A stretch of 32,569 nt of DNA, taken from Polynucleobacter sp. GWA2_45_21 (GTDB lineage Bacteria > Pseudomonadota > Gammaproteobacteria > Burkholderiales > Burkholderiaceae). Numbering within the stretch: the first letter of the stretch is position 1; each line of letters opens with the position of its first letter. The notes beneath the pieces were generated by a model. The model saw only the letters and a program-made list of their open reading frames with translations, was not told the DNA's origin and did not search any database. The DNA lies in NCBI RefSeq assembly GCF_001830325.1, contig NZ_MHZG01000015.1:1-32569 (forward strand). Direction: 5' to 3'. Shown in pieces: positions 1 through 8,245 of this stretch. The position numbers and the translations under genes were made by a program.

Positions 1-93
1 GCTCCTATCGCGATGGAAGAAGGTTTACGTTTTGCGATCCGTGAAGGTGGCCGTACTGTTGGCGCCGGCGTGGTTGCAAAGATTTTGGCTTAA
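1..93 (+). CDS. tuf: Elongation factor Tu, C-terminal end (5' truncated)
   Basis: The first 30 codons read in frame from base 1 and stop at TAA 91-93. They end in [15 protein letters not shown], the conserved C-terminus of bacterial EF-Tu (domain 3). EF-Tu delivers aminoacyl-tRNA to the ribosome as a GTP-bound ternary complex. The rest of the gene lies left of the window. A tuf copy directly upstream of rpsJ is the usual betaproteobacterial arrangement, part of a str (rpsL-rpsG-fusA-tuf) to S10 chain. The identification is firm despite the short piece; it cannot be told which tuf copy this is if the genome has two. Confidence 0.95.
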   Translation, partial: APIAMEEGLRFAIREGGRTVGAGVVAKILA

Positions 94-125
94 TAGCAGT
101 AAAAATATTTAGCGGTTTGCTAACC

Positions 126-152
126 GGTGACGTCCGTGCTGCGGATGTCACC
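126..152 (+). promoter_or_regulatory. Hairpin in the tuf–rpsJ intergenic region
   Basis: An 11-bp stem (ggtgacgtccg / cggatgtcacc, one G·U pair) closes a 5-nt TGCTG loop in the 111-bp gap after tuf. No T-run follows (next bases gagctcttt), so it is not a textbook intrinsic terminator. It may be an attenuator, an RNA-processing site, or a 3' stabiliser of the tuf message. I see no convincing promoter in the rest of the gap. Confidence 0.5.
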
Positions 153-204
153 GAGCTCTTTAGAAATATAACGCGGCAGCACCGCAACGCTCTTTGGAAT
201 TAAT

Positions 205-516
205 ATGCAAAACCAAAAAATTCGTATTCGTCTTAAAGCATTTGATTACCGTTTGATCGACCAGTCTGCAGCTGAAATCGTTGATACAGCTAAGCGTACT
301 GGTGCAGTTGTTAAGGGTCCAGTACCTTTGCCAACACGTATCGAGCGCTTTGACATTCTGCGTTCACCACACGTAAACAAGACTTCACGTGACCAGTTAG
401 AGATTCGTACCCATTTGCGTTTGATGGATATTGTTGATCCTACAGAGAAAACAGTGGATGCCTTGATGAAATTAGACCTCCCAGCAGGTGTGGACGTCGA
501 AATTAAGTTGCAGTAA
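205..516 (+). CDS. rpsJ: 30S ribosomal protein S10
   Basis: The 103-aa product has the usual S10 length and the conserved start [18 protein letters not shown], then [11 protein letters not shown] and the [15 protein letters not shown] segment that packs into the 30S head near S3 and S14. S10 also binds NusB in transcription antitermination. The next gene, rplC, does not follow closely: a 197-bp gap with its own promoter and hairpins lies between them, so S10 can be expressed separately from the rest of its cluster. Confidence 0.98.
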   Translation: MQNQKIRIRLKAFDYRLIDQSAAEIVDTAKRTGAVVKGPVPLPTRIERFDILRSPHVNKTSRDQLEIRTHLRLMDIVDPTEKTVDALMKLDLPAGVDVEIKLQ

Positions 517-526
517 TTCAGTATTT

Positions 527-552
527 CCAGTCTTAGCGCTTGCCAAGACTGG
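527..552 (+). terminator. Terminator-like stem after rpsJ
   Basis: A perfect 8-bp inverted repeat, ccagtctt / aagactgg, encloses a 10-nt loop 10 bp past the rpsJ stop. The 3' side (cctttcggg) is not a full T-tract, so it is at best a weak or attenuating terminator. Its loop and 3' arm contain the TTGCCA hexamer of the promoter listed next, giving a compact terminator/promoter element. Confidence 0.4.
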
Positions 553-568
553 CCTTTCGGGATAGAAT
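540..568 (+). promoter_or_regulatory. Sigma-70 promoter for rplC onward
   Basis: TTGCCA (540-545) and TAGAAT (563-568) are separated by exactly 17 bp, close to the sigma-70 consensus TTGACA-17-TATAAT. The expected transcription start is near 575, giving a leader of about 140 nt before rplC. The promoter would let L3, L4, L23 and downstream genes be made independently of tuf and rpsJ. This is inferred from the hexamers only. Confidence 0.55.
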
Positions 569-577
569 CTAAGGCTT

Positions 578-700
578 CGCTCAATTATTTGGGCGGATTT
601 TCAGGTTTTATCAGCATTAAAAACGTTGTAAGTTATTGATTTAGAAGTACTTTTACTTGTAAATCACTTAAATTAATTTTGCCGACCAATCGAAGTCGGC
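578..700 (+). promoter_or_regulatory. Structured 5' leader of rplC
   Basis: Three potential RNA stems lie in the leader. At 578-595, CGCTCA pairs with TGGGCG around attatt. At 637-666, TGATTTA-G-AAGTA pairs with TACTT-G-TAAATCA, a 12-bp stem with one G·G mismatch and a CTTT loop. At 681-700, GCCGAC pairs with GTCGGC, ending 2 nt before the GGAG Shine-Dalgarno at 703-706. A stem abutting the ribosome binding site suggests translational control. E. coli L4 represses from an S10 leader, but there it lies before rpsJ. Function here is inference. Confidence 0.5.
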
Positions 701-713
701 GTGGAGCATGAAT

Positions 714-1370
714 ATGAGCTTAGGCTTAATCGGTCGCAAGATCGGCATGACCCGTCTATTTACGGACGAAGGGGAAGCAATTCCTGTCACCGTAATTGAC
801 GTGAGCGACAACAGAATCGCTCAAATCAAGACCCAGGCAACTGATGGCTATGATGCTATCCAGTTGGCACATGGCACACGTAGAGCTACTCGCGTTACCA
901 AAGCAATGGCTGGTCACTTCGCTAAAGCGGGTGTGATGGCTGGTAACGGTCTCAACGAATTTCATTTAGATGCAGCAAAAATCGCAGAAATGACACCAGG
1001 ACAAGTAATTCCTGCTGACACTGCATTTGCTGCTGGCCAAAAAGTGGACGTACAAGGTGTAACGATTGGTAAAGGCTATGCCGGTACTATCAAGCGCCAT
1101 CACTTCGCTTCAGGTCGCGCGTCACACGGTAACTCACGTTCACATAACGTGCCAGGTTCTATCGGTATGGCGCAAGATCCAGGTCGTGTTTTCCCAGGTA
1201 AGCGCATGACAGGCCACCTTGGTGACGAAACACGCACTGTACAAAATTTAGTCATCGCACGCATTGATGCAGAACGTAATCTCATCATGGTTAAAGGCGC
1301 TATTCCAGGTGCCCCAGGCGGTAAAGTTATTGTTACTCCAGCGGTGAAGACACCGTTGAAGAAGAAATAA
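714..1370 (+). CDS. rplC: 50S ribosomal protein L3
   Basis: L3 is an early-assembling 23S rRNA binder whose long loop reaches the peptidyl transferase centre. The protein opens [14 protein letters not shown] and carries the loop motif [14 protein letters not shown], then [14 protein letters not shown] with the Gln that PrmB methylates in E. coli. I chose ATG 714 over ATG 708 because GGAG at 703-706 is 7 nt from 714 but only 1 nt from 708; this gives 218 aa, a normal length. It starts a tight run with rplD 11 bp downstream. Confidence 0.97.
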   Translation: MSLGLIGRKIGMTRLFTDEGEAIPVTVIDVSDNRIAQIKTQATDGYDAIQLAHGTRRATRVTKAMAGHFAKAGVMAGNGLNEFHLDAAKIAEMTPGQVIPADTAFAAGQKVDVQGVTIGKGYAGTIKRHHFASGRASHGNSRSHNVPGSIGMAQDPGRVFPGKRMTGHLGDETRTVQNLVIARIDAERNLIMVKGAIPGAPGGKVIVTPAVKTPLKKK

Positions 1371-1381
1371 GGAGAGCGAAT

Positions 1382-2002
1382 ATGGAACTTAAGCTTCTCC
1401 AAGATAACGGAACTTTAGGCGCAGGCGTTCAAGCCTCACCAGAAGTATTCGAGCGCGAATATAACGAAGCATTGGTACACCAGGTTGTTGTGGCTTACCA
1501 AGCAAATGCGCGTAGCGGTAACCGTGCACAAAAAGACCGTGAGCAAGTTAAGCACACAACCAAAAAACCTTGGCGTCAAAAAGGTACTGGTCGTGCACGT
1601 GCTGGTATGAGCTCTTCCCCGCTGTGGCGTGGAGGTGGTCGTATATTCCCGAATTCACCTGAAGAAAATTTCAGCCAAAAAGTAAACAAGAAAATGTACC
1701 GCGCTGGTATGAGATCTATTTTGTCTCAGTTAGCACGCGAAGGTCGTTTGAATGTTGTTGACCAATTTAATCTTGATGCTCCAAAGACTAAAGTTTTAGC
1801 TGACAAAGTTAAAGCAATGGGCTTGGATTCAGTCTTGATCATCGTTGATCAGGTTAGCGAGAATTTGTACTTGGCATCACGCAACTTGCATAAGGTTGCT
1901 GTATGTGAGCCACAGCACGCTGATCCATTAGCTTTAGTTCAATACAAAAAAGTATTGGTAAGCAAAGCAGCGATCGCAAAAATTGAGGAGTTGCTGAAAT
2001 GA
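1382..2002 (+). CDS. rplD: 50S ribosomal protein L4
   Basis: At 206 aa this is the standard length. The [15 protein letters not shown] segment with the following [10 protein letters not shown] is the extended loop that lines the nascent-peptide exit tunnel, where macrolide-resistance mutations map in other bacteria. In E. coli L4 also represses the S10 operon at transcription and translation; whether that holds here is unknown, but the hairpin-rich rplC leader is a plausible target. GGAGAG precedes ATG 1382, and the stop overlaps the rplW start by 4 bp (ATGA). Confidence 0.98.
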   Translation: MELKLLQDNGTLGAGVQASPEVFEREYNEALVHQVVVAYQANARSGNRAQKDREQVKHTTKKPWRQKGTGRARAGMSSSPLWRGGGRIFPNSPEENFSQKVNKKMYRAGMRSILSQLAREGRLNVVDQFNLDAPKTKVLADKVKAMGLDSVLIIVDQVSENLYLASRNLHKVAVCEPQHADPLALVQYKKVLVSKAAIAKIEELLK

Positions 2003-2313
2003 GCCAAGTCCGTAAAAACGATCACAGCTTGATGAAGGTTCTGCTTGGACCGGTTATCTCTGAAAAAGCCACTATGGTTGCAGAGAAAAACGAACAAGTG
2101 GTATTCCAAGTTACACGCGACGCTAATAAGAGCGATGTAAAACAAGCAGTTGAGTTGCTCTTCAAAGTGCAAGTTGACTCTGTTCAAATCGTGAATCAAA
2201 AAGGTAAGCCAAAGCGCTATGGCCGTTTTGAAGGTCGTCGTGACCATACTAAGAAGGCCTACGTTAGCTTGAAGCCAGGTCAAGAAATTAACTTTGAAGC
2301 GGAGGCGAATTAA
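1999..2313 (+). CDS. rplW: 50S ribosomal protein L23
   Basis: L23 (104 aa) sits at the tunnel exit and docks trigger factor, SRP and SecYEG. Recognisable segments are [19 protein letters not shown] near the N-terminus and the basic [20 protein letters not shown] loop. Its ATG overlaps the rplD stop in an ATGA, so translation is probably coupled, keeping L4 and L23 stoichiometric. rplB follows after 2 bp. Confidence 0.98.
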   Translation: MSQVRKNDHSLMKVLLGPVISEKATMVAEKNEQVVFQVTRDANKSDVKQAVELLFKVQVDSVQIVNQKGKPKRYGRFEGRRDHTKKAYVSLKPGQEINFEAEAN

Positions 2314-2315
2314 TC

Positions 2316-3146
2316 ATGCCTTTGATGAAGACAAAACCGACCTCACCAGGTCGTCGCTCAATGGTCAAGGTGGTAAATCCTGACCTGCATAAAGGTAAGC
2401 CTTTTGCAGCGTTGGTAGAGCCACAGTTCCAAAAAGCAGGTCGTAACAATAATGGTCACATCACTACCCGTCATAAAGGTGGTGGTCATAAGCATCACTA
2501 TCGTGTTGTTGATTTCAAACGCAATGACAAAGATGGTATTCCAGCAAAAGTAGAACGCTTGGAATACGATCCAAACCGCAGTGCAAATATTGCATTGATC
2601 GTGTTTGCTGATGGTGAGCGTCGCTATATTCTTGCTGCAAAAGGCATGACAGTTGGTCAGGCATTGATGAGTGGTTCTGAAGCCCCAATCAAGTCTGGTA
2701 ACAACTTGCCAATTCGCAACATTCCAGTTGGTAGCACGATTCACTGCGTAGAAATGTTGCCAGGCAAAGGTGCTCAAATCGCACGTTCTGCTGGTGGCTC
2801 TGCAGTGTTATTGGCTCGTGAAGGTGTATACGCTCAGGTGCGCTTGCGCTCTGGTGAAGTACGTCGTATTTTGATTGATTGCCGTGCCACTATTGGTGAA
2901 GTTGGTAATGAAGAACATAGCTTGCGCGTTATCGGTAAAGCTGGTGCAAATCGCTGGCGTGGTATTCGCCCAACCGTTCGCGGTGTGGCAATGAACCCAG
3001 TAGATCACCCACACGGTGGTGGTGAAGGTAGAACTGGCGAAGGCCGTGTACCTGTCTCCCCATGGGGCACACCAACCAAAGGTTATCGTACACGTCGCAA
3101 TAAGCGTACAACTTCGATGATCGTTCAACGTCGTCAAAAACGTTAA
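2316..3146 (+). CDS. rplB: 50S ribosomal protein L2
   Basis: L2 (276 aa) is the largest and most conserved 50S protein and is needed for subunit joining and peptidyl transferase assembly. Present are [16 protein letters not shown] at the start, the RNA-binding fold in the middle, and near the C-terminus [16 protein letters not shown], whose His corresponds to the residue implicated in peptidyl transfer in E. coli (His229). GGAGG at the end of rplW (about 2300) serves as its Shine-Dalgarno. Confidence 0.99.
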   Translation: MPLMKTKPTSPGRRSMVKVVNPDLHKGKPFAALVEPQFQKAGRNNNGHITTRHKGGGHKHHYRVVDFKRNDKDGIPAKVERLEYDPNRSANIALIVFADGERRYILAAKGMTVGQALMSGSEAPIKSGNNLPIRNIPVGSTIHCVEMLPGKGAQIARSAGGSAVLLAREGVYAQVRLRSGEVRRILIDCRATIGEVGNEEHSLRVIGKAGANRWRGIRPTVRGVAMNPVDHPHGGGEGRTGEGRVPVSPWGTPTKGYRTRRNKRTTSMIVQRRQKR

Positions 3147-3165
3147 GCGATAAGGATAAATAGAT

Positions 3166-3444
3166 ATGACACGTTCAGCTAAAAAAGGCCCATTTTGCGA
3201 CGCCAGCTTAGTAAAAAAAGTTGAAGTTGCACAAGCCAACAAAGACAAAAAGCCGATCAAAACTTGGTCACGCCGTTCAACAATCCTCCCAGACTTTATT
3301 GGTCTGACGATTGCTGTACATAACGGTCGTCAACACGTTCCGGTATATGTATCAGAAAACATGGTGGGTCATAAGTTAGGCGAATTTGCCTTGACCCGTA
3401 CTTTCAAAGGTCACGCTGCTGACAAGAAAGTAACGAAGAAGTAA
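3166..3444 (+). CDS. rpsS: 30S ribosomal protein S19
   Basis: The 92-aa product opens [19 protein letters not shown] and contains [20 protein letters not shown] and [15 protein letters not shown], all signatures of S19. It binds 16S rRNA in the 30S head, forms a complex with S13 and contacts the A-site finger bridge. AAGGA lies upstream of ATG 3166. It follows rplB in the universal rplB-rpsS-rplV-rpsC order. Confidence 0.98.
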   Translation: MTRSAKKGPFCDASLVKKVEVAQANKDKKPIKTWSRRSTILPDFIGLTIAVHNGRQHVPVYVSENMVGHKLGEFALTRTFKGHAADKKVTKK

Positions 3445-3454
3445 GGGGATGATG

Positions 3455-3784
3455 ATGGAAGTTAAAGCTATTCACAAGGGCGCCCGCATTTCTGCGCAAA
3501 AGACACGTTTGGTCGCTGACCAAATCCGTGGTTTGCCAATTGCTCGCGCTATGAACATTTTGAATTTCAGCCCCAAGAAAGCTGCCTTCATTGTGAAGAA
3601 AGTTGTTGAGTCCGCAATGGCCAACGCTGAACACAATAAGGGTGCTGATATTGATGAGCTCAAGGTTTCAACAATTATTGTTGATAAGGGTACTTCCTTG
3701 AAGCGCTTCACAGCACGTGCTAAAGGTCGCGGTAATCAAATCGAAAAACAAACATGTCACATCACCGTGACCTTGAGTAACTAA
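3455..3784 (+). CDS. rplV: 50S ribosomal protein L22
   Basis: L22 binds all six 23S domains and its beta-hairpin lines the exit tunnel. [18 protein letters not shown] and the C-terminal [18 protein letters not shown] are diagnostic. Three in-frame ATGs run consecutively (3449, 3452, 3455). The last was chosen because GGGG at 3445-3448 is then 6 nt away and MEVKAIH is the usual betaproteobacterial N-terminus, giving 109 aa. The triple ATG may allow slight N-terminal heterogeneity. Confidence 0.96.
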   Translation: MEVKAIHKGARISAQKTRLVADQIRGLPIARAMNILNFSPKKAAFIVKKVVESAMANAEHNKGADIDELKVSTIIVDKGTSLKRFTARAKGRGNQIEKQTCHITVTLSN

Positions 3785-3792
3785 GGGAAGAT

Positions 3793-4614
3793 ATGGGACA
3801 AAAGATAAACCCAACCGGATTCCGACTCTCGGTAACGAAGAACTGGACATCAAAGTGGTATGCAAACAATACTGATTTTGCGAAGATGCTCAAAGAGGAC
3901 GTAGATGTCCGCATTTATCTCAAGAAGAAGTTAAAGAATGCATCCGTAAGCAAAGTCATCATCGAGCGTCCTGCAAAGAACGCACGCATCACAATTTACA
4001 GCTCACGCCCAGGTGTTGTGATCGGTAAAAAAGGTGAAGATATTGAAGTTCTCCGTCGTGAACTCCAGAAGCGTATGGGCGTTCCAGTCCATGTGAACAT
4101 CGAAGAAATTCGTAAGCCTGAAGTTGATGCTCAATTGATCGCTGACTCTATTACTCAACAGTTAGAGAAGCGCATCATGTTCCGTCGTGCAATGAAGCGT
4201 GCAATGCAAAATGCAATGCGCCTTGGTGCACAAGGCATCAAGATCATGTCTTCTGGTCGCTTGAATGGTGCTGAGATTGCACGTCGCGAATGGTACCGTG
4301 AAGGTCGTGTTCCACTTCATACATTGAAGGCTGATATTGATTACGCAACTTCAGAGGCGGAAACAACATACGGCATCATCGGTGTAAAAGTTTGGGTATA
4401 CAAAGGCGATACATTAGGCCGCGGTGCTGATGCTGTAGCAGTAACTGCAGAGCCAGCAGCTGAAGAGAAAAAGCCACGTCGCGCACCAGCCAAAACAACC
4501 GCACGCAAACCAGCAGCTGACAGCAAGCCTTTAGTTGCTGCTAAGCCAGCAGTAAAGCGTGCACCGAAAGCCGCTGAAGCCCCAAGTGCTGAAGCGCAGA
4601 AGTCAGGAGAGTAA
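3793..4614 (+). CDS. rpsC: 30S ribosomal protein S3 with extended C-terminal tail
   Basis: S3 forms part of the mRNA entry tunnel and its helicase activity. [18 protein letters not shown] is followed by the KH domain with [11 protein letters not shown], and the C-terminal domain holds the [20 protein letters not shown] helix. The core ends near residue 215. Roughly 55 further residues form a low-complexity tail of Ala, Pro, Lys and Glu, making the protein 273 aa against 233 in E. coli. Such tails are common in Burkholderiales and are probably disordered. Confidence 0.98.
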   Translation: MGQKINPTGFRLSVTKNWTSKWYANNTDFAKMLKEDVDVRIYLKKKLKNASVSKVIIERPAKNARITIYSSRPGVVIGKKGEDIEVLRRELQKRMGVPVHVNIEEIRKPEVDAQLIADSITQQLEKRIMFRRAMKRAMQNAMRLGAQGIKIMSSGRLNGAEIARREWYREGRVPLHTLKADIDYATSEAETTYGIIGVKVWVYKGDTLGRGADAVAVTAEPAAEEKKPRRAPAKTTARKPAADSKPLVAAKPAVKRAPKAAEAPSAEAQKSGE

Positions 4615-4616
4615 GC

Positions 4617-5030
4617 ATGCTACAACCAAAGCGTCGTAAGTATCGCAAGGAGCAAAAGGGACGTAACACTGGCGTGGCAACACGCGGTAGTTCAGTAGCC
4701 TTTGGTGACTTTGGATTGAAAGCTATTGGCCGTGGTCGTTTGACTGCACGTCAGATTGAATCTGCACGTCGCGCAATGACACGTCACATTAAGCGTGGTG
4801 GTCGTATCTGGATTCGTATTTTCCCAGACAAGCCAATTTCACAAAAGCCAGCTGAAGTACGTATGGGTAACGGTAAAGGTAATCCAGAGTACTACGTAGC
4901 AGAAATTCAACCAGGCAAGATTTTGTACGAGATGGATGGTGTAGATGAAGGTTTGGCGCGCGAGGCTTTCAAGCTTGCTGCTGCTAAGTTGCCATTGCAA
5001 ACCACTTTCGTGATTCGCCACTTAGGTTGA
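4617..5030 (+). CDS. rplP: 50S ribosomal protein L16
   Basis: L16 (137 aa) organises the A-site tRNA and the 5S rRNA region. Signatures are [37 protein letters not shown] and [18 protein letters not shown]; the Arg of VRMGNGKG is the residue hydroxylated by the YcfD oxygenase in E. coli. It starts 2 bp after the rpsC stop with GGAG inside the rpsC end. Confidence 0.98.
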   Translation: MLQPKRRKYRKEQKGRNTGVATRGSSVAFGDFGLKAIGRGRLTARQIESARRAMTRHIKRGGRIWIRIFPDKPISQKPAEVRMGNGKGNPEYYVAEIQPGKILYEMDGVDEGLAREAFKLAAAKLPLQTTFVIRHLG

Positions 5031-5044
5031 TCGGGATAGAGATT

Positions 5045-5239
5045 ATGAAAAAGACAGAATTAGCATCCAAAGATCTGGTTGCCTTGAATGCAGAATTAAC
5101 AGAGCTTTTGAAGACTAGCTTCAAGCTCCGTATGCAAAAAGGTACTCAGCAACTCACCAACACCAGCCAATTGGGTAAAACTAAGCGTGAAATTGCTCGC
5201 GTAAAGACCTTTATTACTCAAAAAACTGCACAGAAATAA
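5045..5239 (+). CDS. rpmC: 50S ribosomal protein L29
   Basis: L29 (64 aa) is a two-helix protein beside L23 at the tunnel exit. The frame is open from an ATG at 5027, but [11 protein letters not shown] at 5045 is the family N-terminus and has GGGATAGAG at a suitable distance, so 5045 is used. The [19 protein letters not shown] helix and the [13 protein letters not shown] end are typical. It lies 14 bp after rplP. Confidence 0.95.
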   Translation: MKKTELASKDLVALNAELTELLKTSFKLRMQKGTQQLTNTSQLGKTKREIARVKTFITQKTAQK

Positions 5240-5251
5240 GGAAAAAGGGAT

Positions 5252-5521
5252 ATGACAGAATTATCTAAACCCTTGCGCCGCACCCTTGTGGGTCGTGTCG
5301 TTAGCGACAAAATGCAAAAAACTGTGACTGTGCTAGTTGAGCGCCAAGTAAAACATGCGCTTTATGGCAAATATGTTGGACAGTCCAAAAAATACCACGC
5401 TCATGACGAAGCTGGCCAATACAAGATGGGTGATACCGTTGAAATCGCTGAATCTAAGCCAATTTCACGCACTAAATCTTGGGTTGTGACCCGTTTAGTT
5501 CAAGAATCAAAAGGTATTTAA
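5252..5521 (+). CDS. rpsQ: 30S ribosomal protein S17
   Basis: S17 (89 aa) is an OB-fold primary 16S rRNA binder. [20 protein letters not shown] and [20 protein letters not shown] are the conserved strands, followed by [14 protein letters not shown]. It is the last gene before a 186-bp gap and therefore marks the boundary between the classical S10 and spc operons, which is also where E. coli has its spc promoter. Confidence 0.98.
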   Translation: MTELSKPLRRTLVGRVVSDKMQKTVTVLVERQVKHALYGKYVGQSKKYHAHDEAGQYKMGDTVEIAESKPISRTKSWVVTRLVQESKGI

Positions 5522-5530
5522 AGAAATATT

Positions 5531-5568
5531 AGGGATTTTGGCGAACTTTCTTGCCAAATCCCTGTTTT
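5531..5568 (+). terminator. Terminator/attenuator at the end of the S10 block
   Basis: agggattttggc (5531-5542) pairs with gccaaatccct (5553-5563), an 11-bp stem with one bulged T and a 10-nt loop, followed by GTTTT. It starts 10 bp after the rpsQ stop, the same spacing as the stem after rpsJ. The short T-run suggests partial termination. The 3' arm overlaps the -35 box of the next promoter. Confidence 0.5.
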
Positions 5569-5580
5569 GCGTAGTATGAT
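5551..5580 (+). promoter_or_regulatory. Sigma-70 promoter for the spc block
   Basis: TTGCCA (5551-5556) and TATGAT (5575-5580) lie 18 bp apart, near consensus. The expected start is about 5587, giving a leader of some 120 nt before rplN. The -35 box is identical to that upstream of rplC, and just past both -10 boxes the sequence AAGGCTTC recurs (571-578 and 5583-5590). Confidence 0.6.
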
Positions 5581-5585
5581 AGAAG

Positions 5586-5655
5586 GCTTCTCTGGTTTTA
5601 TTGGGAGAAGCAGTGTTTTTTCATTAATTCCGGGTTTTAACTTTCGTTAAAGCCC
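5586..5655 (+). promoter_or_regulatory. Structured 5' leader of rplN
   Basis: Two potential stems lie in the leader. At 5586-5611, GCTTCTC pairs with GAGAAGC and would sit at the very 5' end of the transcript. At 5632-5655, GGGTTTTAAC pairs with GTTAAAGCCC, 10 bp with one G·U pair and a TTTC loop. The GGGG Shine-Dalgarno is at 5696-5699. In E. coli, spc autoregulation by S8 acts at rplE, so this leader has no known counterpart that I can name. Confidence 0.45.
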
Positions 5656-5707
5656 ATAGACGGAACCAAGACTGTTTGCCTTTGGCTAACAAGTTGGGGA
5701 TTAAAAA

Positions 5708-6076
5708 ATGATTCAGACCGAAAGTAGATTACAGGTCGCCGATAACACAGGCGCCAGTGAAGTTTTGTGCATCAAGGTATTGGGCGGCTCTAAGCGTCGT
5801 TACGCCAGTATCGGTGATGTCATTAAAGTGACTGTAAAGTCCGCTGCTCCACGTGGCCGTGTAAAAAAAGGTGACATTTATAACGCCGTAGTAGTGAGAA
5901 CTGCTAAGGGTGTTCGCCGTCCAGACGGCTCATTGATTAAGTTCGATGGAAACGCTGCGGTATTGCTCAACGCAAAGTTAGAGCCAATCGGCACACGTAT
6001 CTTTGGACCAGTTACGCGCGAATTGCGTACTGAGAAGTTCATGAAGATCGTTTCTCTCGCCCCCGAAGTTATTTAA
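5708..6076 (+). CDS. rplN: 50S ribosomal protein L14
   Basis: L14 (122 aa) binds the 23S sarcin-ricin region, forms bridge B8 and is the docking site of the silencing factor Rsf[20 protein letters not shown], the [17 protein letters not shown] strand and [14 protein letters not shown] are conserved. It is the first gene of the spc block and has TTGGGGATTAAAAAATG as its start region. Confidence 0.98.
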   Translation: MIQTESRLQVADNTGASEVLCIKVLGGSKRRYASIGDVIKVTVKSAAPRGRVKKGDIYNAVVVRTAKGVRRPDGSLIKFDGNAAVLLNAKLEPIGTRIFGPVTRELRTEKFMKIVSLAPEVI

Positions 6077-6085
6077 GAGGCTGAT

Positions 6086-6394
6086 ATGAAAAAGATTCGT
6101 AAAGGTGATTCAGTAGTTCTGTTGACTGGCCGCGATAAGGGCAAGCAAGGAACAGTTACAGCCGTTCTCGAGAACAAATTAGTAATCGAAGGCGTAAATA
6201 TTTACAAAAAGAGCGTTAAGCCAAATCCAGCAGCCGGTGTTACTGGCGGCATGATTGACAAGACGATGCCTGTTCACATTTCTAATGTGGCTGTGGTTGA
6301 CGGTAACGGCAAACCATCACGTGTTGGTATCAAACTCGTGGACGGTAAAAAGCAACGTTTCCTCAAAACCACTGGCGCAACTTTAAGCGCATAA
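6086..6394 (+). CDS. rplX: 50S ribosomal protein L24
   Basis: L24 (102 aa) is one of the two assembly initiators of the large subunit. The KOW motif is visible at residues 5-30 ([18 protein letters not shown]), followed by [14 protein letters not shown]. It lies 9 bp after rplN, with AAGAGG as the ribosome binding site inside the rplN end. Confidence 0.98.
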   Translation: MKKIRKGDSVVLLTGRDKGKQGTVTAVLENKLVIEGVNIYKKSVKPNPAAGVTGGMIDKTMPVHISNVAVVDGNGKPSRVGIKLVDGKKQRFLKTTGATLSA

Positions 6395-6410
6395 GGGGCA
6401 CGGAGAAATT

Positions 6411-6953
6411 ATGAGCACACGTTTTCAAGAACACTATCAAGCTAAAGTAGTTGCTGATTTGATCGCCAAATTTGGTTACAAGTCAGTAATGGAAGTTCCA
6501 CGTATCACCAAGGTAACCCTGAACATGGGCTTGGGCGATGCAGTGAACGACAAGAAAATTATCGAAAATGCAGTTGGTGATTTGACTAAAGTAGCAGGTC
6601 AAAAGCCAGTTGTGACAAAAGCGAAAAAAGCGATTGCTGGTTTCAAAATTCGTCAAGGTTACCCAATCGGTGCCATGGTCACATTGCGTGGTGCACGCAT
6701 GTATGAATTTTTAGACCGTTTCGTGACTGTTGCTTTGCCACGCGTACGTGACTTCCGCGGAATTTCCGGTAAGGCATTTGACGGCCGTGGTAACTACAAC
6801 ATCGGCGTTAAAGAGCAAATCATTTTCCCTGAAATCGAATACGACAAAATTGATGCCCTCCGTGGTCTCAATATCAGTATTACGACGACCGCTAAGACTG
6901 ACGAAGAAGCAAAAGCTTTGTTAGCAGCGTTCAAATTCCCTTTCCGCAATTAA
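6411..6953 (+). CDS. rplE: 50S ribosomal protein L5
   Basis: L5 (180 aa) binds 5S rRNA with L18 and contacts the P-site tRNA and S13. Diagnostic segments are the [20 protein letters not shown] strand, [19 protein letters not shown], and the C-terminal [19 protein letters not shown]. In E. coli the start of rplE carries the S8 repression site; I could not confirm an equivalent fold here by eye. Confidence 0.98.
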   Translation: MSTRFQEHYQAKVVADLIAKFGYKSVMEVPRITKVTLNMGLGDAVNDKKIIENAVGDLTKVAGQKPVVTKAKKAIAGFKIRQGYPIGAMVTLRGARMYEFLDRFVTVALPRVRDFRGISGKAFDGRGNYNIGVKEQIIFPEIEYDKIDALRGLNISITTTAKTDEEAKALLAAFKFPFRN

Positions 6954-6962
6954 GAGGCTAAC

Positions 6963-7268
6963 GTGGCAAAACTATCCCTAATTGAGCGCGAGAATAAGCG
7001 CACAAAAACTGTAGAGAAGTACGCTGTAAAGCGTGCTGGACTCAAGGCAATCATTGCTGATCAATCACGCAGCGATGAAGAGCGCTATGAAGCTCGCTTG
7101 AAGCTACAGGCACTTCCACGTAACGCAAGCCCGATTCGTCAAAGAAATCGTTGTTCATTAACCGGTCGTCCGCGCGGTGTATTCAGCAAGTTTGGTTTAG
7201 CGCGTAGCAAAATTCGTGAAATCGCCTTCCGTGGCGAAATCCCCGGTTTAACCAAGGCCAGCTGGTAA
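6963..7268 (+). CDS. rpsN: 30S ribosomal protein S14, zinc-independent form
   Basis: S14 assembles late into the 30S head. The 101-aa length and the single Cys mark the long C-minus paralogue, which needs no zinc, unlike the short CxxC type. It contains [14 protein letters not shown] and [20 protein letters not shown]. The start is GTG 6963, with AAGAGG 6 nt upstream. A GTG start may lower translation relative to neighbours. Confidence 0.97.
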   Translation: MAKLSLIERENKRTKTVEKYAVKRAGLKAIIADQSRSDEERYEARLKLQALPRNASPIRQRNRCSLTGRPRGVFSKFGLARSKIREIAFRGEIPGLTKASW

Positions 7269-7292
7269 GCGGCGAAAGAATTAGGAGAACTC

Positions 7293-7688
7293 ATGAGTAT
7301 CAGCGATCCAATCGCCGACATGTTGACAAGGATCCGCAATGCGCAAGCAGTGCAGAAACCCGTAGTCTTGATGCCGTCGTCAAAAGTTAAAGTAGCTATT
7401 GCAAAAGTCTTGCAGGATGAAGGTTATATCGATAGTTTTGAAATCAAAGGTGAAGCAGCTAAGCCAGTGCTACACATTGAACTCAAATACTACGCAGGCC
7501 GCCCTGTTATTGAGCGTATTGACCGTGTTTCTACACCAAGTCTACGTATCTATAAAGGCCGTCACGACATTCCTGAAGTAATGAATGGCTTGGGCATTGC
7601 AATTATTTCAACCCCACAAGGCGTAATGACAGACCGCAAAGCTCGTGCAAACGGCGTTGGTGGTGAAGTTATTTGCTACGTCGCGTAA
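7293..7688 (+). CDS. rpsH: 30S ribosomal protein S8
   Basis: S8 (131 aa) is a primary binder of 16S helix 21 and, in E. coli, the translational repressor of the spc operon. [18 protein letters not shown] is the conserved N-terminus, and the RNA-binding C-terminal half shows [27 protein letters not shown] precedes the ATG. Confidence 0.98.
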   Translation: MSISDPIADMLTRIRNAQAVQKPVVLMPSSKVKVAIAKVLQDEGYIDSFEIKGEAAKPVLHIELKYYAGRPVIERIDRVSTPSLRIYKGRHDIPEVMNGLGIAIISTPQGVMTDRKARANGVGGEVICYVA

Positions 7689-7698
7689 GGAGAGAAAT

Positions 7699-8232
7699 AT
7701 GTCCCGCGTTGGTAAATCACCTATTCCAGTCCCTAAGGGCGCTGAAATCAGCATCAACGGTGCAAACATTACTGTTAAAGGCCCATTAGGTACTTTGACA
7801 CACAACTTGCATCCTTCTGTTGGTTTAAAACAAGAAGACGGCGTATTGACAGTTGTTTTAAATAACGACACACCAGAAGCTGGTGCACAGTCAGGTACAG
7901 CCCGTGCTTTAGTAAACAACATGGTTGTTGGCGTAACTACTGGCTTTGAGCGCAAGCTCAGCTTGGTAGGCGTTGGTTACCGTGCTGCTGCTCAAGGCGA
8001 AACATTGAAGTTGCAGTTAGGTTTCTCACACGACATTATTTACAACCTGCCAAAAGGTGTAAAAGCTGAGACTCCAACTCAAACTGAAATCATTATTAAA
8101 GGTTCCAACAAGCAGCAAGTTGGCCAGGTTGCAGCTGAAGTTCGCGCATACCGTTCACCAGAGCCATACAAAGGCAAGGGCGTTCGCTACGTGGATGAGG
8201 TTGTACATCTGAAAGAAACTAAGAAGAAGTAA
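7699..8232 (+). CDS. rplF: 50S ribosomal protein L6
   Basis: L6 (177 aa) has two tandem similar alpha/beta domains and stabilises the sarcin-ricin loop. [17 protein letters not shown] opens the protein, and the C-terminal domain ends [20 protein letters not shown]. The frame is open upstream to an ATG at 7645 inside rpsH, but AAGGAGAG at 7688-7695 and family homology place the start at 7699. Confidence 0.97.
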   Translation: MSRVGKSPIPVPKGAEISINGANITVKGPLGTLTHNLHPSVGLKQEDGVLTVVLNNDTPEAGAQSGTARALVNNMVVGVTTGFERKLSLVGVGYRAAAQGETLKLQLGFSHDIIYNLPKGVKAETPTQTEIIIKGSNKQQVGQVAAEVRAYRSPEPYKGKGVRYVDEVVHLKETKKK

Positions 8233-8245
8233 GCGAGATTAGAAA

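Noticed and set aside
2358..3260. Antisense open frames opposite rplB and rpsS (139 and 150 codons on the minus strand)
   Set aside because: They lie wholly opposite highly conserved ribosomal genes, with compositions (Thr/Cys/Trp-rich) typical of frame shadows and no ribosome binding sites.
7645..7698. N-terminal extension of L6 from ATG 7645
   Set aside because: It overlaps rpsH, adds 18 residues absent from the family, and a proper AAGGAGAG lies before ATG 7699.
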